This document shows, in pieces, positions 7,638-15,163 of a stretch of DNA of 31,268 bases. The stretch is from CAG-411 sp045124315 (GTDB lineage Bacteria; Bacillota; Clostridia; Lachnospirales; Lachnospiraceae), in assembly GCA_045124315.1 (NCBI GenBank), contig JBGVLO010000041.1:1-31268 (forward strand), in the 5' to 3' direction. Positions within the stretch are counted from its first letter, which is position 1, and each line of letters begins with the position of its first letter. The notes under the pieces were generated by a model. That model searched no databases. It was not told the DNA's origin and saw only the letters and a program-made list of their open reading frames with translations. Position numbers and translations under genes: made by a program.

Positions 7638-8813
7638 ATGTCACAGGATCAGAAAATTTTTGAAACTATTCCAGTAGGTTCTTTAGGTTTAGTTAACTTA
7701 AAAAGTTGCCAGACCTTAGGTTCTAAGGTTGACAAATACTTAGTTGACTGGCGTAGCAAACGTCAGGCTAAAAACGCAGGAACCGATGCTTACCTTGGAT
7801 ACAAGCAGGACTCTTATGTTTTAGATGTCAGCACTCCTCGTTTCGGTTCTGGAGAAGCCAAGTGTGTCATTAAAGAATCTGTCAGAGGTAAGGATTTATA
7901 CTTATTAGTTGACGTATGTAACTATAGCTTGACTTACACAGTATGTGGACATGAAAACCATATGTCACCAGATGATCACTATGCAGATCTTAAGCGTGTA
8001 ATCGCAGCTGTTAGTGGTAAGGCAAGAAGAATCACTGTTATTATGCCTTTCTTATATGAAAGCAGACAGCATAAGCGTTCTTCCAGAGAATCTCTTGACT
8101 GTGCATTAGCACTTCAGGAATTGATCAACATGGGGGTAGACAATATCATTACTTTTGATGCTCATGACCCTAGAGTACAGAATGCAATTCCTTTGAACGG
8201 ATTTGAGACTGTATTGCCAAATTATCAGTTCTTAAAGGCATTGTTACAAAATGTAGACGATATCAAATGCGATCCAGACCACTTAATGGTAATCAGCCCA
8301 GATGAAGGAGCTACAGGAAGAGCAATTTACCTTGCTACTGTTCTTGGAGTCGATATGGGTATGTTCTATAAGAGAAGAGATTACACAAAGATCGTAGACG
8401 GTCGTAACCCAATCGTTGCTCACGATTTCTTAGGACCAGATTTAAATGGTAAGGATGCAATTATTGTAGACGATATGATTTCTTCCGGAGATAGTATGAT
8501 CGATGTTGCAAGACAGCTTAAGAAGAGAAATGCAAACCGTATCTTCATCGTATCTACATTTGGTTTGTTTACAAACGGTTTAGAACGTTTTGACAAAGCT
8601 TATGAAGAAGGTTTGTTCTATCGTATGCTTACTACAAACCTTGTATATCAGACAGAAGAATTGTTATCAAAAGAATATTACATCAATGTAGACATGAGTA
8701 AATATATTGCATTGTTGATCGATACATTAAACCACGATGAATCCATCAGCGAATTGTTGAATCCTGCAGAACGAATCAACAATATTTTAAAGAAATACGG
8801 ACAAAAGAAATAA
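7638..8813 (+). CDS. prs: Ribose-phosphate pyrophosphokinase, long variant
   Basis: Cytoplasmic enzyme making PRPP from ribose 5-phosphate and ATP, the precursor of purine, pyrimidine, histidine and tryptophan synthesis and of NAD. At 391 aa it is some 75 residues longer than the classical enzyme of about 315 aa, with extra N-terminal sequence. The PRPP-binding loop IIVDDMISSGDS is clear in the last third, the catalytic-flap region YESRQHKRSSRE is present, and FDAHDPRVQ takes the place of the usual V-D-L-H-xx-Q metal site. These differences make it a divergent branch of the family, but the key elements look intact. GGAGG precedes the ATG. It is transcribed alone from the promoter at 7456 to the terminator at 8843. 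Confidence 0.88.
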   Translation: MSQDQKIFETIPVGSLGLVNLKSCQTLGSKVDKYLVDWRSKRQAKNAGTDAYLGYKQDSYVLDVSTPRFGSGEAKCVIKESVRGKDLYLLVDVCNYSLTYTVCGHENHMSPDDHYADLKRVIAAVSGKARRITVIMPFLYESRQHKRSSRESLDCALALQELINMGVDNIITFDAHDPRVQNAIPLNGFETVLPNYQFLKALLQNVDDIKCDPDHLMVISPDEGATGRAIYLATVLGVDMGMFYKRRDYTKIVDGRNPIVAHDFLGPDLNGKDAIIVDDMISSGDSMIDVARQLKKRNANRIFIVSTFGLFTNGLERFDKAYEEGLFYRMLTTNLVYQTEELLSKEYYINVDMSKYIALLIDTLNHDESISELLNPAERINNILKKYGQKK

Positions 8814-8842
8814 ACATATATACATATATGCGTCCCAAAAAG

Positions 8843-8885
8843 AGACGGCTGTTTTCTAACCATCAGAAAACAGCCGTCTTTTTTC
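8843..8885. terminator. Bidirectional terminator between prs and the small unknown gene
   Basis: A 15-bp perfect stem (AGACGGCTGTTTTCT at 8843-8857 and its complement at 8865-8879) has T runs on the + strand after it and A runs before it. It can therefore end both prs and the convergent gene whose stop is at 8889. Confidence 0.93.
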
Positions 8886-8888
8886 CAC

Positions 8889-9161
8889 CTAATAATCCTC
8901 TTCCAACACTTGAATTTCCAAATAATCGAAGTCGATTTCTTCCATAAAATTATCTTTGGTGAAGCGACACTTATCATGTCGCTGAAATTCAGTAATGGTA
9001 TTTTGTAACCATACTGGCTGGGCCAGATCAAATTCGTAGCACACCTCTTCAATGGCCTTATAAATCTTTCTTGTCCGATTTAATGTCATATCTCCATTTT
9101 GAACTTCCATATCCCGCAACATATGATTATCCTTAAATAACTTAGCCCACAAGCGAAACAT
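8889..9161 (-). CDS. Small conserved-looking protein of unknown function
   Basis: 90 aa, acidic at the C-terminus (last residues LEIQVLEEDY), with an N-terminal MFRLWAKLFKDNH and no signal peptide or membrane helix, so probably cytoplasmic. GGAGG lies 7 bases before the ATG, and the gene ends in a shared strong terminator, which together support a real gene. I recognise no domain. The residue pattern (many aromatic and charged residues, two Cys) gives no reaction. A 132-bp mobile repeat is inserted about 20 bases upstream of its start codon, just beyond the ribosome-binding site, so its own promoter may lie in or beyond that repeat. Confidence 0.75.
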   Translation of the reverse strand: MFRLWAKLFKDNHMLRDMEVQNGDMTLNRTRKIYKAIEEVCYEFDLAQPVWLQNTITEFQRHDKCRFTKDNFMEEIDFDYLEIQVLEEDY

Positions 9162-9188
9162 TTACTTTTCCTCCGTTCTTTCTATTAT

Positions 9189-9320
9189 GTAACAGTTCAG
9201 CCGAGGGCTGTCCCGTTACGGATCACAGCAAGCTTACGCATGCAAATTGCTGTGAGCCAGACCTAATTTACACCTTCATACGTCTGCAAGCAGACGTATG
9301 AACAGTAACACAACTGTTAC
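9189..9320. mobile_element. 132-bp MITE-like element with 8-bp target duplication
   Basis: The ends are inverted copies (GTAACAGTT at 9189-9197, AACTGTTAC at 9312-9320). The flanks are an identical octamer, TCTATTAT, at 9181-9188 and 9321-9328, the signature of transposition with an 8-bp duplication. Inside are nested palindromes: CAGCC/GGCTG near the left end, CACAGCAA (9223-9230) with TTGCTGTG (9247-9254), and a perfect 13-bp pair TTCATACGTCTGC (9275-9287) with its complement (9290-9302). No open frame is present, so a transposase must act in trans. It lies between two divergent genes and may carry promoter or terminator activity for either. Confidence 0.8.
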
Positions 9321-9344
9321 TCTATTATTTCTATCTATGTAAAG

Positions 9345-9373
9345 TTGTCTTGCCCCTGAAAAAAAATTATGTT
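9345..9373 (+). promoter_or_regulatory. Weak candidate promoter of the PTS EIIC-like gene
   Basis: TTGTCT (9345-9350) and TATGTT (9368-9373) are 17 bases apart, leaving a leader of about 165 bases. That leader has a small hairpin GGCTAC/GTAGCC near 9500-9525, shortly before the GGAGG at 9539. The hexamers are imperfect and alternatives one or more bases away exist. Confidence 0.3.
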
Positions 9374-9547
9374 ATCCTATTATTTGTGTTGTCTTCTCCA
9401 AAAAAGAGAAGATTTTGCACCACAATCTTTTATAGGTAATAATCTTTCTTCATATTACACAAAAGAGAAAAGATGTGCAAGCACAAATATAGAGGGCGGC
9501 TACAAAAAGATTTCGACTGGTAGCCATATGTTACTTGGGAGGTTCTT

Positions 9548-10606
9548 ATGAAAAAAATACTATCGCTTATCTTTTCAGATGGGTTAAATGGAGTGGCATT
9601 GGGTATTTTCTGTACATATGCCATTGGTACTATTCTGCAGCAGATTGGTACTATTTTGTCACATGACATTGGAGATTTATTTATAACGGTAGGTGGTATT
9701 GCTGTTATGTTAACAGGTGCTGGTATTGCTATGGGTATTTTATCCAAAGTAAAAGCGGCTTCCACGGTCACGCTTGCCTGCATTATTGCAGGTATGGTTG
9801 GTGCTCACGCAGATGCCATCTTTGCCAGCTCCGTCATTACAGGGGAAGGTTCTGTCAAGTTCAGCGGTCCTGGAGACCCTCTTGGTGCCTGTATTGCTAT
9901 TATGGTCACCCTTGCTGTAGGATCTTTAGTAGCCGGTAAGACAGAGTTTGATTTACTGCTTACACCGGTATTTTGTACCGGTTCCGGAATTATCAGTGGA
10001 CTTTTTTTCGCCCCTGTTTCTGATTACCTTACCAACTTATTGGCAAATGCTTTAACTTGGGGAAAAACACAAAATGAAATTGTTATGGGAATTGTCGTAT
10101 CCTGTCTCATGTGTATTTACACTATGTTGCCAGTCAGCACACTGTCAATCATCCATCTGGCAAGCCTTACCGGAGTTTCCGCAGGTTGCGCAACCATCGG
10201 ATGTTGTTGCAGCATGATTGGCTTCGCAGTGGCAAGTTATCGGGACAATAAAATCTGTGGTCTCTTTATTCAGGGTATTGGTACTTCAAAATTACAGTTG
10301 GCAAATACCATCAAAAAGCCATATATCCTGCTTCCTGCATTGGTATCCAGCGGCATCCTGGGTGGTGTCTCCTCTGCCGTATTTAAACTTACAAACAACG
10401 CAAAGGGAGCTTCCTACGGAACTACAGGCTTACAGGGTTGTCTGAAAGCCTATGACCATATGAAAGACGCTATGGGTACTACAGAGTCACTGATCGTAGT
10501 CAGTCTGTTATGTTTTGTTCTGCCTGGAGTACTTTCTCTCGGTTTTGCCGAGTTACTGCGAAAAGCAAAACTTTTAAAAGATGGGGATATGAAAATCACC
10601 TTATAA
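9548..10606 (+). CDS. PTS EIIC-like membrane protein (EIIC_2/PfoR type)
   Basis: A 352-aa integral membrane protein with about ten hydrophobic segments. Glycine-rich motifs include GVALGIFCTYAIGTIL, TGAGIAMGIL, FSGPGDPLGA and TTGLQGCL. These match the PTS_EIIC_2 group, the sugar-channel-like family that includes the clostridial PfoR protein, rather than a classical sugar permease. No EIIA or EIIB domain or gene is visible next to it, so phosphorelay-coupled transport is not shown. In PfoR-related proteins a regulatory or transport role is discussed, but the substrate is unknown. It starts at ATG behind GGGAGG. The gene stands alone and ends at strong hairpins at 10642-10712. Confidence 0.82.
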   Translation: MKKILSLIFSDGLNGVALGIFCTYAIGTILQQIGTILSHDIGDLFITVGGIAVMLTGAGIAMGILSKVKAASTVTLACIIAGMVGAHADAIFASSVITGEGSVKFSGPGDPLGACIAIMVTLAVGSLVAGKTEFDLLLTPVFCTGSGIISGLFFAPVSDYLTNLLANALTWGKTQNEIVMGIVVSCLMCIYTMLPVSTLSIIHLASLTGVSAGCATIGCCCSMIGFAVASYRDNKICGLFIQGIGTSKLQLANTIKKPYILLPALVSSGILGGVSSAVFKLTNNAKGASYGTTGLQGCLKAYDHMKDAMGTTESLIVVSLLCFVLPGVLSLGFAELLRKAKLLKDGDMKITL

Positions 10607-10641
10607 TAAAAATGAAAATTGTAAATTACATAAAAAGAAAT

Positions 10642-10712
10642 TTTGGTTTATAGGACAAACTTTCCTATAAACCAAACAAAGGGATTGGAGCAAGCTCCAA
10701 TCCCTTTTGTTG
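10642..10712. terminator. Double hairpin terminator between convergent genes
   Basis: Two perfect 14-bp hairpins lie side by side: 10642-10655 with 10663-10676 (TTTGGTTTATAGGA arm) and 10678-10691 with 10694-10707 (AAAGGGATTGGAGC arm, 2-base loop) followed by TTTTGTTGTTTT. The second is a standard terminator for the EIIC gene and, read backwards, can serve the DUF1002 gene ending at 10732. Confidence 0.88.
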
Positions 10713-10731
10713 TTTTCATCCGTCTATTCTC

Positions 10732-12024
10732 TTATTCCGCTACTACAGACGCCCCTTCTTCTCCTGTTGCACTGCTTGCTGTTCCATCCTGTGAGGAAAA
10801 GCTGTCCTGCTGCACATTTGAATCCGATGAACTAGTCTCTGACTGAGTAGTCGAATCCTGCACGGTACTATCTTGAGTAGTATTTTCTGTAGTACCTTCC
10901 TGTGCTGTGGTATCAGTTGTCATTGTATCATTTGTTGTAGTATCTATAGTATCTTGTTGTACCGTAACATCACTATCCGTAGTATCTGTCTGGGTTGTAG
11001 GCTCAATACCTAAGGCACTCTCATCTAGGTCATTTAAGATACTCTCATCGTCAATATCTTCAATGTCGATATCTTCCCCTTCCAATTCTTCTTCTCTGGC
11101 ACGGTCTGCCTCACTTTTGAAGAAGTTACCAAAGAAACGACCGATTGCATGGAACAGGCCCGAGAAAAATCTTCCCATTGCTGCCAGAATACCAGCCTTA
11201 TTTTCCTCTGCTACTTCCATAAGACTCTCTGTAACACCGTCCATATTGTCTACCAATTTATCCTGTAGATTTCCCATAGTTTGTTCAATGGCACTATAAT
11301 CATAATCCTGATTTCCAATGTCCGACATAAGATTTGCTACTTCCTGTGTCTGCTGATCGGTTAATTCCACATTGTAATGTTCCGCAACTTCGTTTACTAC
11401 GCCTTTGATTTCTGCTTCATCTGTAATCTCATCCTTTATGACCTGAGATTTTACTTCATTCATAACAGCTGCTGCCTCATCCTGTCCAATCTCAGAACCA
11501 AGCTCCGCTGTCTGATAAAGCTCTTCCATAGCAAGCTCTGTCTTTGTCTCGTCCAAAGTCTCATCTGTTACTTTCTCATAAGCCTTAATAATACCGGTTA
11601 ATGCTCCTGTTCCGGACACATCTCTTGGCGCCGCTGCTACTACATCACAACTGTCAATACCTGCAGTAACCAATGTATTGGCAATCATACTGGTGGATAC
11701 CCAAGTCAAATGCGCTGTCTTTACATTAATCTTAGAAGTATTGGTTGGCATAATATACGCACAACTGTAGGTATGTCTTCCAATCTCAGCCTCTGTGGCA
11801 ATTCCCTCTAAGTACTTTCTCTCTTCCTGATTATTTACCTCAAGAATTGTTACCTCATCCTCTGTCACTCCAAAGAATTCTAACATTGCCTTTCTCTGTT
11901 CCTGAGTCAAATCTGCTCCCAATGTAACTACCTTTTCACTATCTGCAAGTGCCACACCCGGTGTCTGAAGGGTAAGCACACCAACTAAAACGGCTGCTAC
12001 CACTCTCTTAAACTGTTTTCTCAC
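10732..12024 (-). CDS. Secreted DUF1002 protein with Thr/Ser/Gln-rich tail
   Basis: 430 aa. A Sec signal peptide (1-28: basic MRKQFKR, hydrophobic stretch, cleavage near ALA-DS) shows export. Residues 30-260 match the DUF1002 family (YpuA-like in Bacillus), seen in VTLGADLTQEQRKAMLEFFG, GRHTYSCAYIMPT, TAHLTWVSTSMIANTLVTAG and DVVAAAPRDVSGTGALTGI. Its biochemical role is unknown; family members are exported, and some are linked to the cell envelope. An amphipathic, aromatic stretch follows (FFSGLFHAIGRFFGNFF, about 285-300), which could touch the membrane. Then come an acidic region and a 100-residue low-complexity tail rich in Thr, Ser, Asp and Gln with no sorting motif. The start is GTG behind GGAGG. 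Confidence 0.88.
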   Translation of the reverse strand: MRKQFKRVVAAVLVGVLTLQTPGVALADSEKVVTLGADLTQEQRKAMLEFFGVTEDEVTILEVNNQEERKYLEGIATEAEIGRHTYSCAYIMPTNTSKINVKTAHLTWVSTSMIANTLVTAGIDSCDVVAAAPRDVSGTGALTGIIKAYEKVTDETLDETKTELAMEELYQTAELGSEIGQDEAAAVMNEVKSQVIKDEITDEAEIKGVVNEVAEHYNVELTDQQTQEVANLMSDIGNQDYDYSAIEQTMGNLQDKLVDNMDGVTESLMEVAEENKAGILAAMGRFFSGLFHAIGRFFGNFFKSEADRAREEELEGEDIDIEDIDDESILNDLDESALGIEPTTQTDTTDSDVTVQQDTIDTTTNDTMTTDTTAQEGTTENTTQDSTVQDSTTQSETSSSDSNVQQDSFSSQDGTASSATGEEGASVVAE

Positions 12025-12291
12025 TCTCGTTTTCCTCCTTGTATGTTTGTTTTGTATTTGCTAACTTATACCCTCAAAAAACAAATACCTTGTATATTCT
12101 AACAAATCTTAGTTTCTTTTTCCAGTGAATCTACATTTATCCCCTTGCACAATTCTTCTGTCTTGGGATACAATGTCCTTGGAACCCTCTGAACAGTATC
12201 ACACTATACAAATGTTTGTAGAATTACGGGAACTATTGTAAACATTGTTATAAATTTTAAAAGAACATTTCAGCAGAAGAAGGACAATACT
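12025..12291. promoter_or_regulatory. Divergent promoter region
   Basis: The 267 bases between the divergent DUF1002 and M15 genes contain no open frame of note. For the + gene, TGTTATAAA at 12246-12254 is an extended -10 match, followed by AGAAGG before the ATG. For the - gene I see only AT-rich sequence and the GGAGG site at about 12035; no clear hexamer pair. Confidence 0.4.
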
Positions 12292-13167
12292 ATGAAAAAA
12301 AATACCTATATAATCGGAGGTATCTCTTTCACTGTGCTGGCATTGCTTTTGCTTTGCTTAAATTGCAACCGGTTAAAGAATACCATCCCTACAAACTCCA
12401 CCTCAAATGTGGACACAAACAACGAAACACAGCAAAAACCAAATTCTCAGAAGGAGCAATCGACTATGAAACAGGACAACCATTCGTCTACAGCACAATC
12501 CAACAACGATTTTCTATTGGACAGCTATTCCCGCATGGAAGCTCACAGTAAGATTGATGTGACAAGCTTTTCAAAAAAGGAACGAAAGAGCTTATTTACC
12601 AGTTCAGAAATTGACGAAGCTACTTTTTCCAGAATGCAGGGAAAATCCTATAAAGATAATTGTACCGTACCTCGGGAGGAGCTTCGCTATCTTCGCCTGT
12701 TGCACAAAGATTTGGATGGCAACACGCGAATTGGAGAGCTGGTAGTCAACAAAAGTATCGCAGGAAAAGTAAAAAAACTTTTCTTTGAACTATATGAAAA
12801 GGACTATCCTATCGAGAAAATGGTTCTGATAGACGAATACGATGCGGATGACAACAAATCTATGGCTGACAATAACACGTCCTCCTTTAACTTCCGGGTG
12901 ATTGAAGGAACCAAAAAGCTTTCCAAGCACAGTCTTGGATTGGCAATCGATATTAATCCAAGATACAATCCCTATATCCACACTTTGAACGGAAAAGTAG
13001 TCTGCTCTCCAAAGAATGGAGAGGACTATGTGGACAGAAGCAAAGATTTCCCATACAAAATAGACACCAATGACCTTGCTTATCGACTGTTTACAGAAGC
13101 AGGATTTGAATGGGGCGGTGCATGGAATAGCTCGAAAGATTATCAGCATTTCCAGATTGACAATTGA
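12292..13167 (+). CDS. Membrane-anchored M15-type peptidoglycan peptidase
   Basis: 291 aa. An N-terminal membrane helix (about 8-26, ending in LLLLCLNCN) anchors it outside the cell. A Ser/Asn/Gln-rich spacer (30-80) follows, then the catalytic domain. The zinc-site pattern of the M15C group is visible: S-K-H-S-L-G-L-A-I-D (His and Asp ligands, about 211-220), and near the end FEWGGAWNSSKDYQHFQI, where the D-x-x-H of DYQH supplies the remaining catalytic residues. Such enzymes cut peptidoglycan stem peptides (L-Ala-D-Glu or D-Ala-D-Ala bonds). Which bond is cut here cannot be read from sequence. The LCLNC segment could be a non-ideal lipobox. It is a single-gene unit. Confidence 0.87.
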   Translation: MKKNTYIIGGISFTVLALLLLCLNCNRLKNTIPTNSTSNVDTNNETQQKPNSQKEQSTMKQDNHSSTAQSNNDFLLDSYSRMEAHSKIDVTSFSKKERKSLFTSSEIDEATFSRMQGKSYKDNCTVPREELRYLRLLHKDLDGNTRIGELVVNKSIAGKVKKLFFELYEKDYPIEKMVLIDEYDADDNKSMADNNTSSFNFRVIEGTKKLSKHSLGLAIDINPRYNPYIHTLNGKVVCSPKNGEDYVDRSKDFPYKIDTNDLAYRLFTEAGFEWGGAWNSSKDYQHFQIDN

Positions 13168-13219
13168 TTTTGTGGTAGAGCTTCACGATTTGCAATTTTT
13201 TTCATTTTTTATACTTTTC

Positions 13220-13248
13220 TTGTATTCCCTGTAGAAACATGGTATAAT
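13220..13248 (+). promoter_or_regulatory. Sigma-A promoter of the HD-GYP gene
   Basis: TTGTAT (13220-13225) and a perfect TATAAT (13243-13248) are 17 bases apart. The transcript would have a leader of about 235 bases (13255-13488). This leader contains TGGTAACC/GGTAATC-like complementary blocks near 13261-13305 and several T-rich runs. I looked for the conserved c-di-GMP riboswitch cores and did not find them. Confidence 0.72.
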
Positions 13249-13488
13249 ATTGACTAACTATGGTAACCTTTGCAACACGATAGACCATGTGAGATTACCG
13301 AATATGATTAAGATGTTAAAAGGTCACTTTTTAAATTGCTATTGTAAAATTGCACAACAAAGACTATATGTTTGTAGATGCTGTGCATGTCAGACAGACC
13401 CAAGCAGAATATAGGCTTTTGACACCTTAATCCGAATATATAAGCGGATCGTTTTGCTTGTATTATACAAGAACTAGGGGGATTTTAT

Positions 13489-14583
13489 ATGAATACAAAA
13501 ATAATACCAACAGAAGAAGCAGTCCCTGGAATGATTGTGGCAGAAGACATTTTAGGTCTTCAGGATTATTTAATCATACCAGCAAATTCAGAATTGACGA
13601 ACCACTCTATTACAAGGCTTAAGTTCTATGCCGTTGAGCAGATTTCGATTATAGTGGATGAGGCTGGCGAACCAGAGAAGATGAAGTACGAGAACATCGA
13701 GGCCGAGACCTACTCTGAATATATTAAGAACACACCGGAATTTGCTAAGTTCCACAAGAACTACGATACAGTAGTAGACGATTTCAAGAAGCGGATCGAA
13801 GTGATAAACGGACGCTTAAAAGAGCCTATTGAGCAAGACGTACTTTATGGCAATATGAAAAATATCCTGTCTGAGGGAAGAAACGGTCTTCATGTTGTTC
13901 ATATGTTGGAGTGTCTGCGTGACAGTGATGATGAGACTTACCATCATTCCATCAGTGTTGCGATCCTTTGCAATGTAATAGGCCATTGGATGCACTATTC
14001 TGAGGACGACATTCGAAACTTAACTTTAGCCGGAATGCTTCATGACATTGGAAAAATTACGGTCCCTTCCGCTATTATTTATAAAAATGGCAGATTGACA
14101 CCGGTTGAATATGAGATTGTCAAAAACCATGTAAAAGAAGGATACAAATTACTGCTAGATCAGGATTTGGACACACGAGTATTAAATGCCGCTCTAATGC
14201 ATCATGAGCGTCTGGATGGTTCCGGATATCCTAGTGGACTAAAAGGGGATCAGATTGATGAATTTGCCCAGATCGTAGCCATTGCAGATGTGTATATTGC
14301 TATGACAAACCCTCGTGGGTATCGCCGCGCAAATTGCCCATTTGACGCCATTAGTGTATTACAACAGGATGGATATACTAAATTTTCTCCTAAGGTATTA
14401 CTTCCATTCTTCGAAGGAATGGCGATCAGCTATACGAACGCCACCGTTCGCCTAAGTAACGATGAGGTGGGAGAGATTGTATTTATTGATGCAAAAGACA
14501 TCACAAGACCTGTCGTAAAAGTTGGTCACGGCTTTATTGACCTAAAGAAAAATAAAAACATTCATATTCAGGAAGTGCTGTAA
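13489..14583 (+). CDS. HD-GYP domain protein
   Basis: 364 aa, cytoplasmic. The N-terminal 60 residues resemble the small domain often placed before HD-GYP modules (AVPGMIVAEDILG, then ELTNHSITRLKFY). The HD-GYP domain spans about 145-310. It has H152/H153, the HD pair H185-D186 in MLHDIGK, H214, HHERLDGSGYP (238-248, with the GYP signature) and A266-D267. HD-GYP enzymes hydrolyse c-di-GMP or related dinucleotides. The usual A-D-x-Y-D-A has Ile at position 270 in place of the second Asp (ADVYIAMTNPRGYR), a mild deviation; the metal ligands appear present. A GGGGG ribosome-binding site precedes the ATG. No GGDEF gene is nearby. Activity on c-di-GMP is inferred. Confidence 0.9.
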   Translation: MNTKIIPTEEAVPGMIVAEDILGLQDYLIIPANSELTNHSITRLKFYAVEQISIIVDEAGEPEKMKYENIEAETYSEYIKNTPEFAKFHKNYDTVVDDFKKRIEVINGRLKEPIEQDVLYGNMKNILSEGRNGLHVVHMLECLRDSDDETYHHSISVAILCNVIGHWMHYSEDDIRNLTLAGMLHDIGKITVPSAIIYKNGRLTPVEYEIVKNHVKEGYKLLLDQDLDTRVLNAALMHHERLDGSGYPSGLKGDQIDEFAQIVAIADVYIAMTNPRGYRRANCPFDAISVLQQDGYTKFSPKVLLPFFEGMAISYTNATVRLSNDEVGEIVFIDAKDITRPVVKVGHGFIDLKKNKNIHIQEVL

Positions 14584-14598
14584 GTGGCACTTCTCTAT

Positions 14599-14640
14599 AA
14601 AGACAAGAAAAGCACTGATTTCAGTGCTTTTCTTGTCTTT
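14599..14640. terminator. Long perfect hairpin terminator after the HD-GYP gene
   Basis: Two 20-base arms (14599-14618 and 14621-14640) are perfectly complementary around a TT centre, with A-rich and T-rich outer ends, so it can work in both directions. It begins 16 bases after the HD-GYP stop and also faces the convergent lipoprotein gene. Confidence 0.92.
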
Positions 14641-14650
14641 ATCATTATTT

Positions 14651-14737
14651 GAGTGCCTATATAATAGAACAACCCACTACTTATCTGCAAGCATAACGTA
14701 TCTGGTCATTCCATTATATAGTTTTCTGATCAGTTAC
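14651..14737. repeat. Half copy of the 20062-20257 repeat
   Basis: This segment aligns with 20169-20257: 56 of the first 70 bases are identical by my hand count, with shared GAGTGCCT at one end, CTACTTAT and GCATAA in the middle and GTTAC at the other end. Its arms CTATATAAT and ATTATATAG can pair across a loop as in the other copy. The matching left half is missing; the HD-GYP terminator lies there instead. Its GTTAC end contains the TAA stop codon (14734-14736, - strand) of the lipoprotein gene. Confidence 0.75.
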
Positions 14738-15105
14738 TCTTTTTCAAATATCAATTTCATATCATCGGCCTCTTCTTCTATGGTCAACTGATCCTCCTCT
14801 ATGGTACCTTTAATCTCTAAGTCTTCCCCCTCAGATGTAATGGTAACATTGTTCTCTTCCACAACATAAGTACCTTCGCTAACTTCATTGGTATTCGGTG
14901 CAGTAATCTCTACTTTTCCATCTTCAAACGCCAAAGCATATCCACCTATGCCGGCTTCCTGAAGCTTCTCCTGCGTAATCTCCGTCTCACCTACATAAGC
15001 CTTGGAAACCACCCATTTCCCAGCAGCAATGTCCTTCTTTCCACAAGAAGCCATGCTTAACACCATACATACACCCAATGCCATTACCGTTAGTTTCTTC
15101 TTCAT
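14734..15105 (-). CDS. Small lipoprotein of unknown function
   Basis: 123 aa. The N-terminus is a lipoprotein signal (MKKKLTVMALGVCMVLSMASC, with Cys at 21 as the lipidation site), so the mature protein sits on the outer face of the membrane. The rest is a beta-rich, acidic domain with repeated short strands (GKWVVSKAYVGE, GYALAFEDGKVEIT, EGTYVVEENNVTIT, DQLTIEEE, MKLIFEKE). This is the layout of lipocalin-like single-domain lipoproteins that are common in Clostridia. No function can be assigned. It has GGAG before the ATG. Its last codons run into the repeat at 14651-14737, which supplies the stop, so the C-terminus may have been altered by that repeat. It lies 58 bases downstream of murA on the same strand with no terminator between, so readthrough from murA is possible. 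Confidence 0.8.
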   Translation of the reverse strand: MKKKLTVMALGVCMVLSMASCGKKDIAAGKWVVSKAYVGETEITQEKLQEAGIGGYALAFEDGKVEITAPNTNEVSEGTYVVEENNVTITSEGEDLEIKGTIEEDQLTIEEEADDMKLIFEKE

Positions 15106-15163
15106 ATACCTTCTCCCCTTTCAAATAAATCATAACAACGTAAAAAACCTATCGGATTTCCCA

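Noticed and set aside
9369..9551. 60-codon open frame upstream of the EIIC-like gene
   Set aside because: It lacks a ribosome-binding site, has no recognisable content and overlaps the start of the EIIC gene.
13255..13488. c-di-GMP riboswitch in the HD-GYP leader
   Set aside because: The conserved core sequences of both known classes are not present.
14599..14640. Long perfect hairpin as a mobile repeat
   Set aside because: Its position after the stop codon, its A/T-rich ends and its facing of two convergent genes fit a bidirectional terminator.
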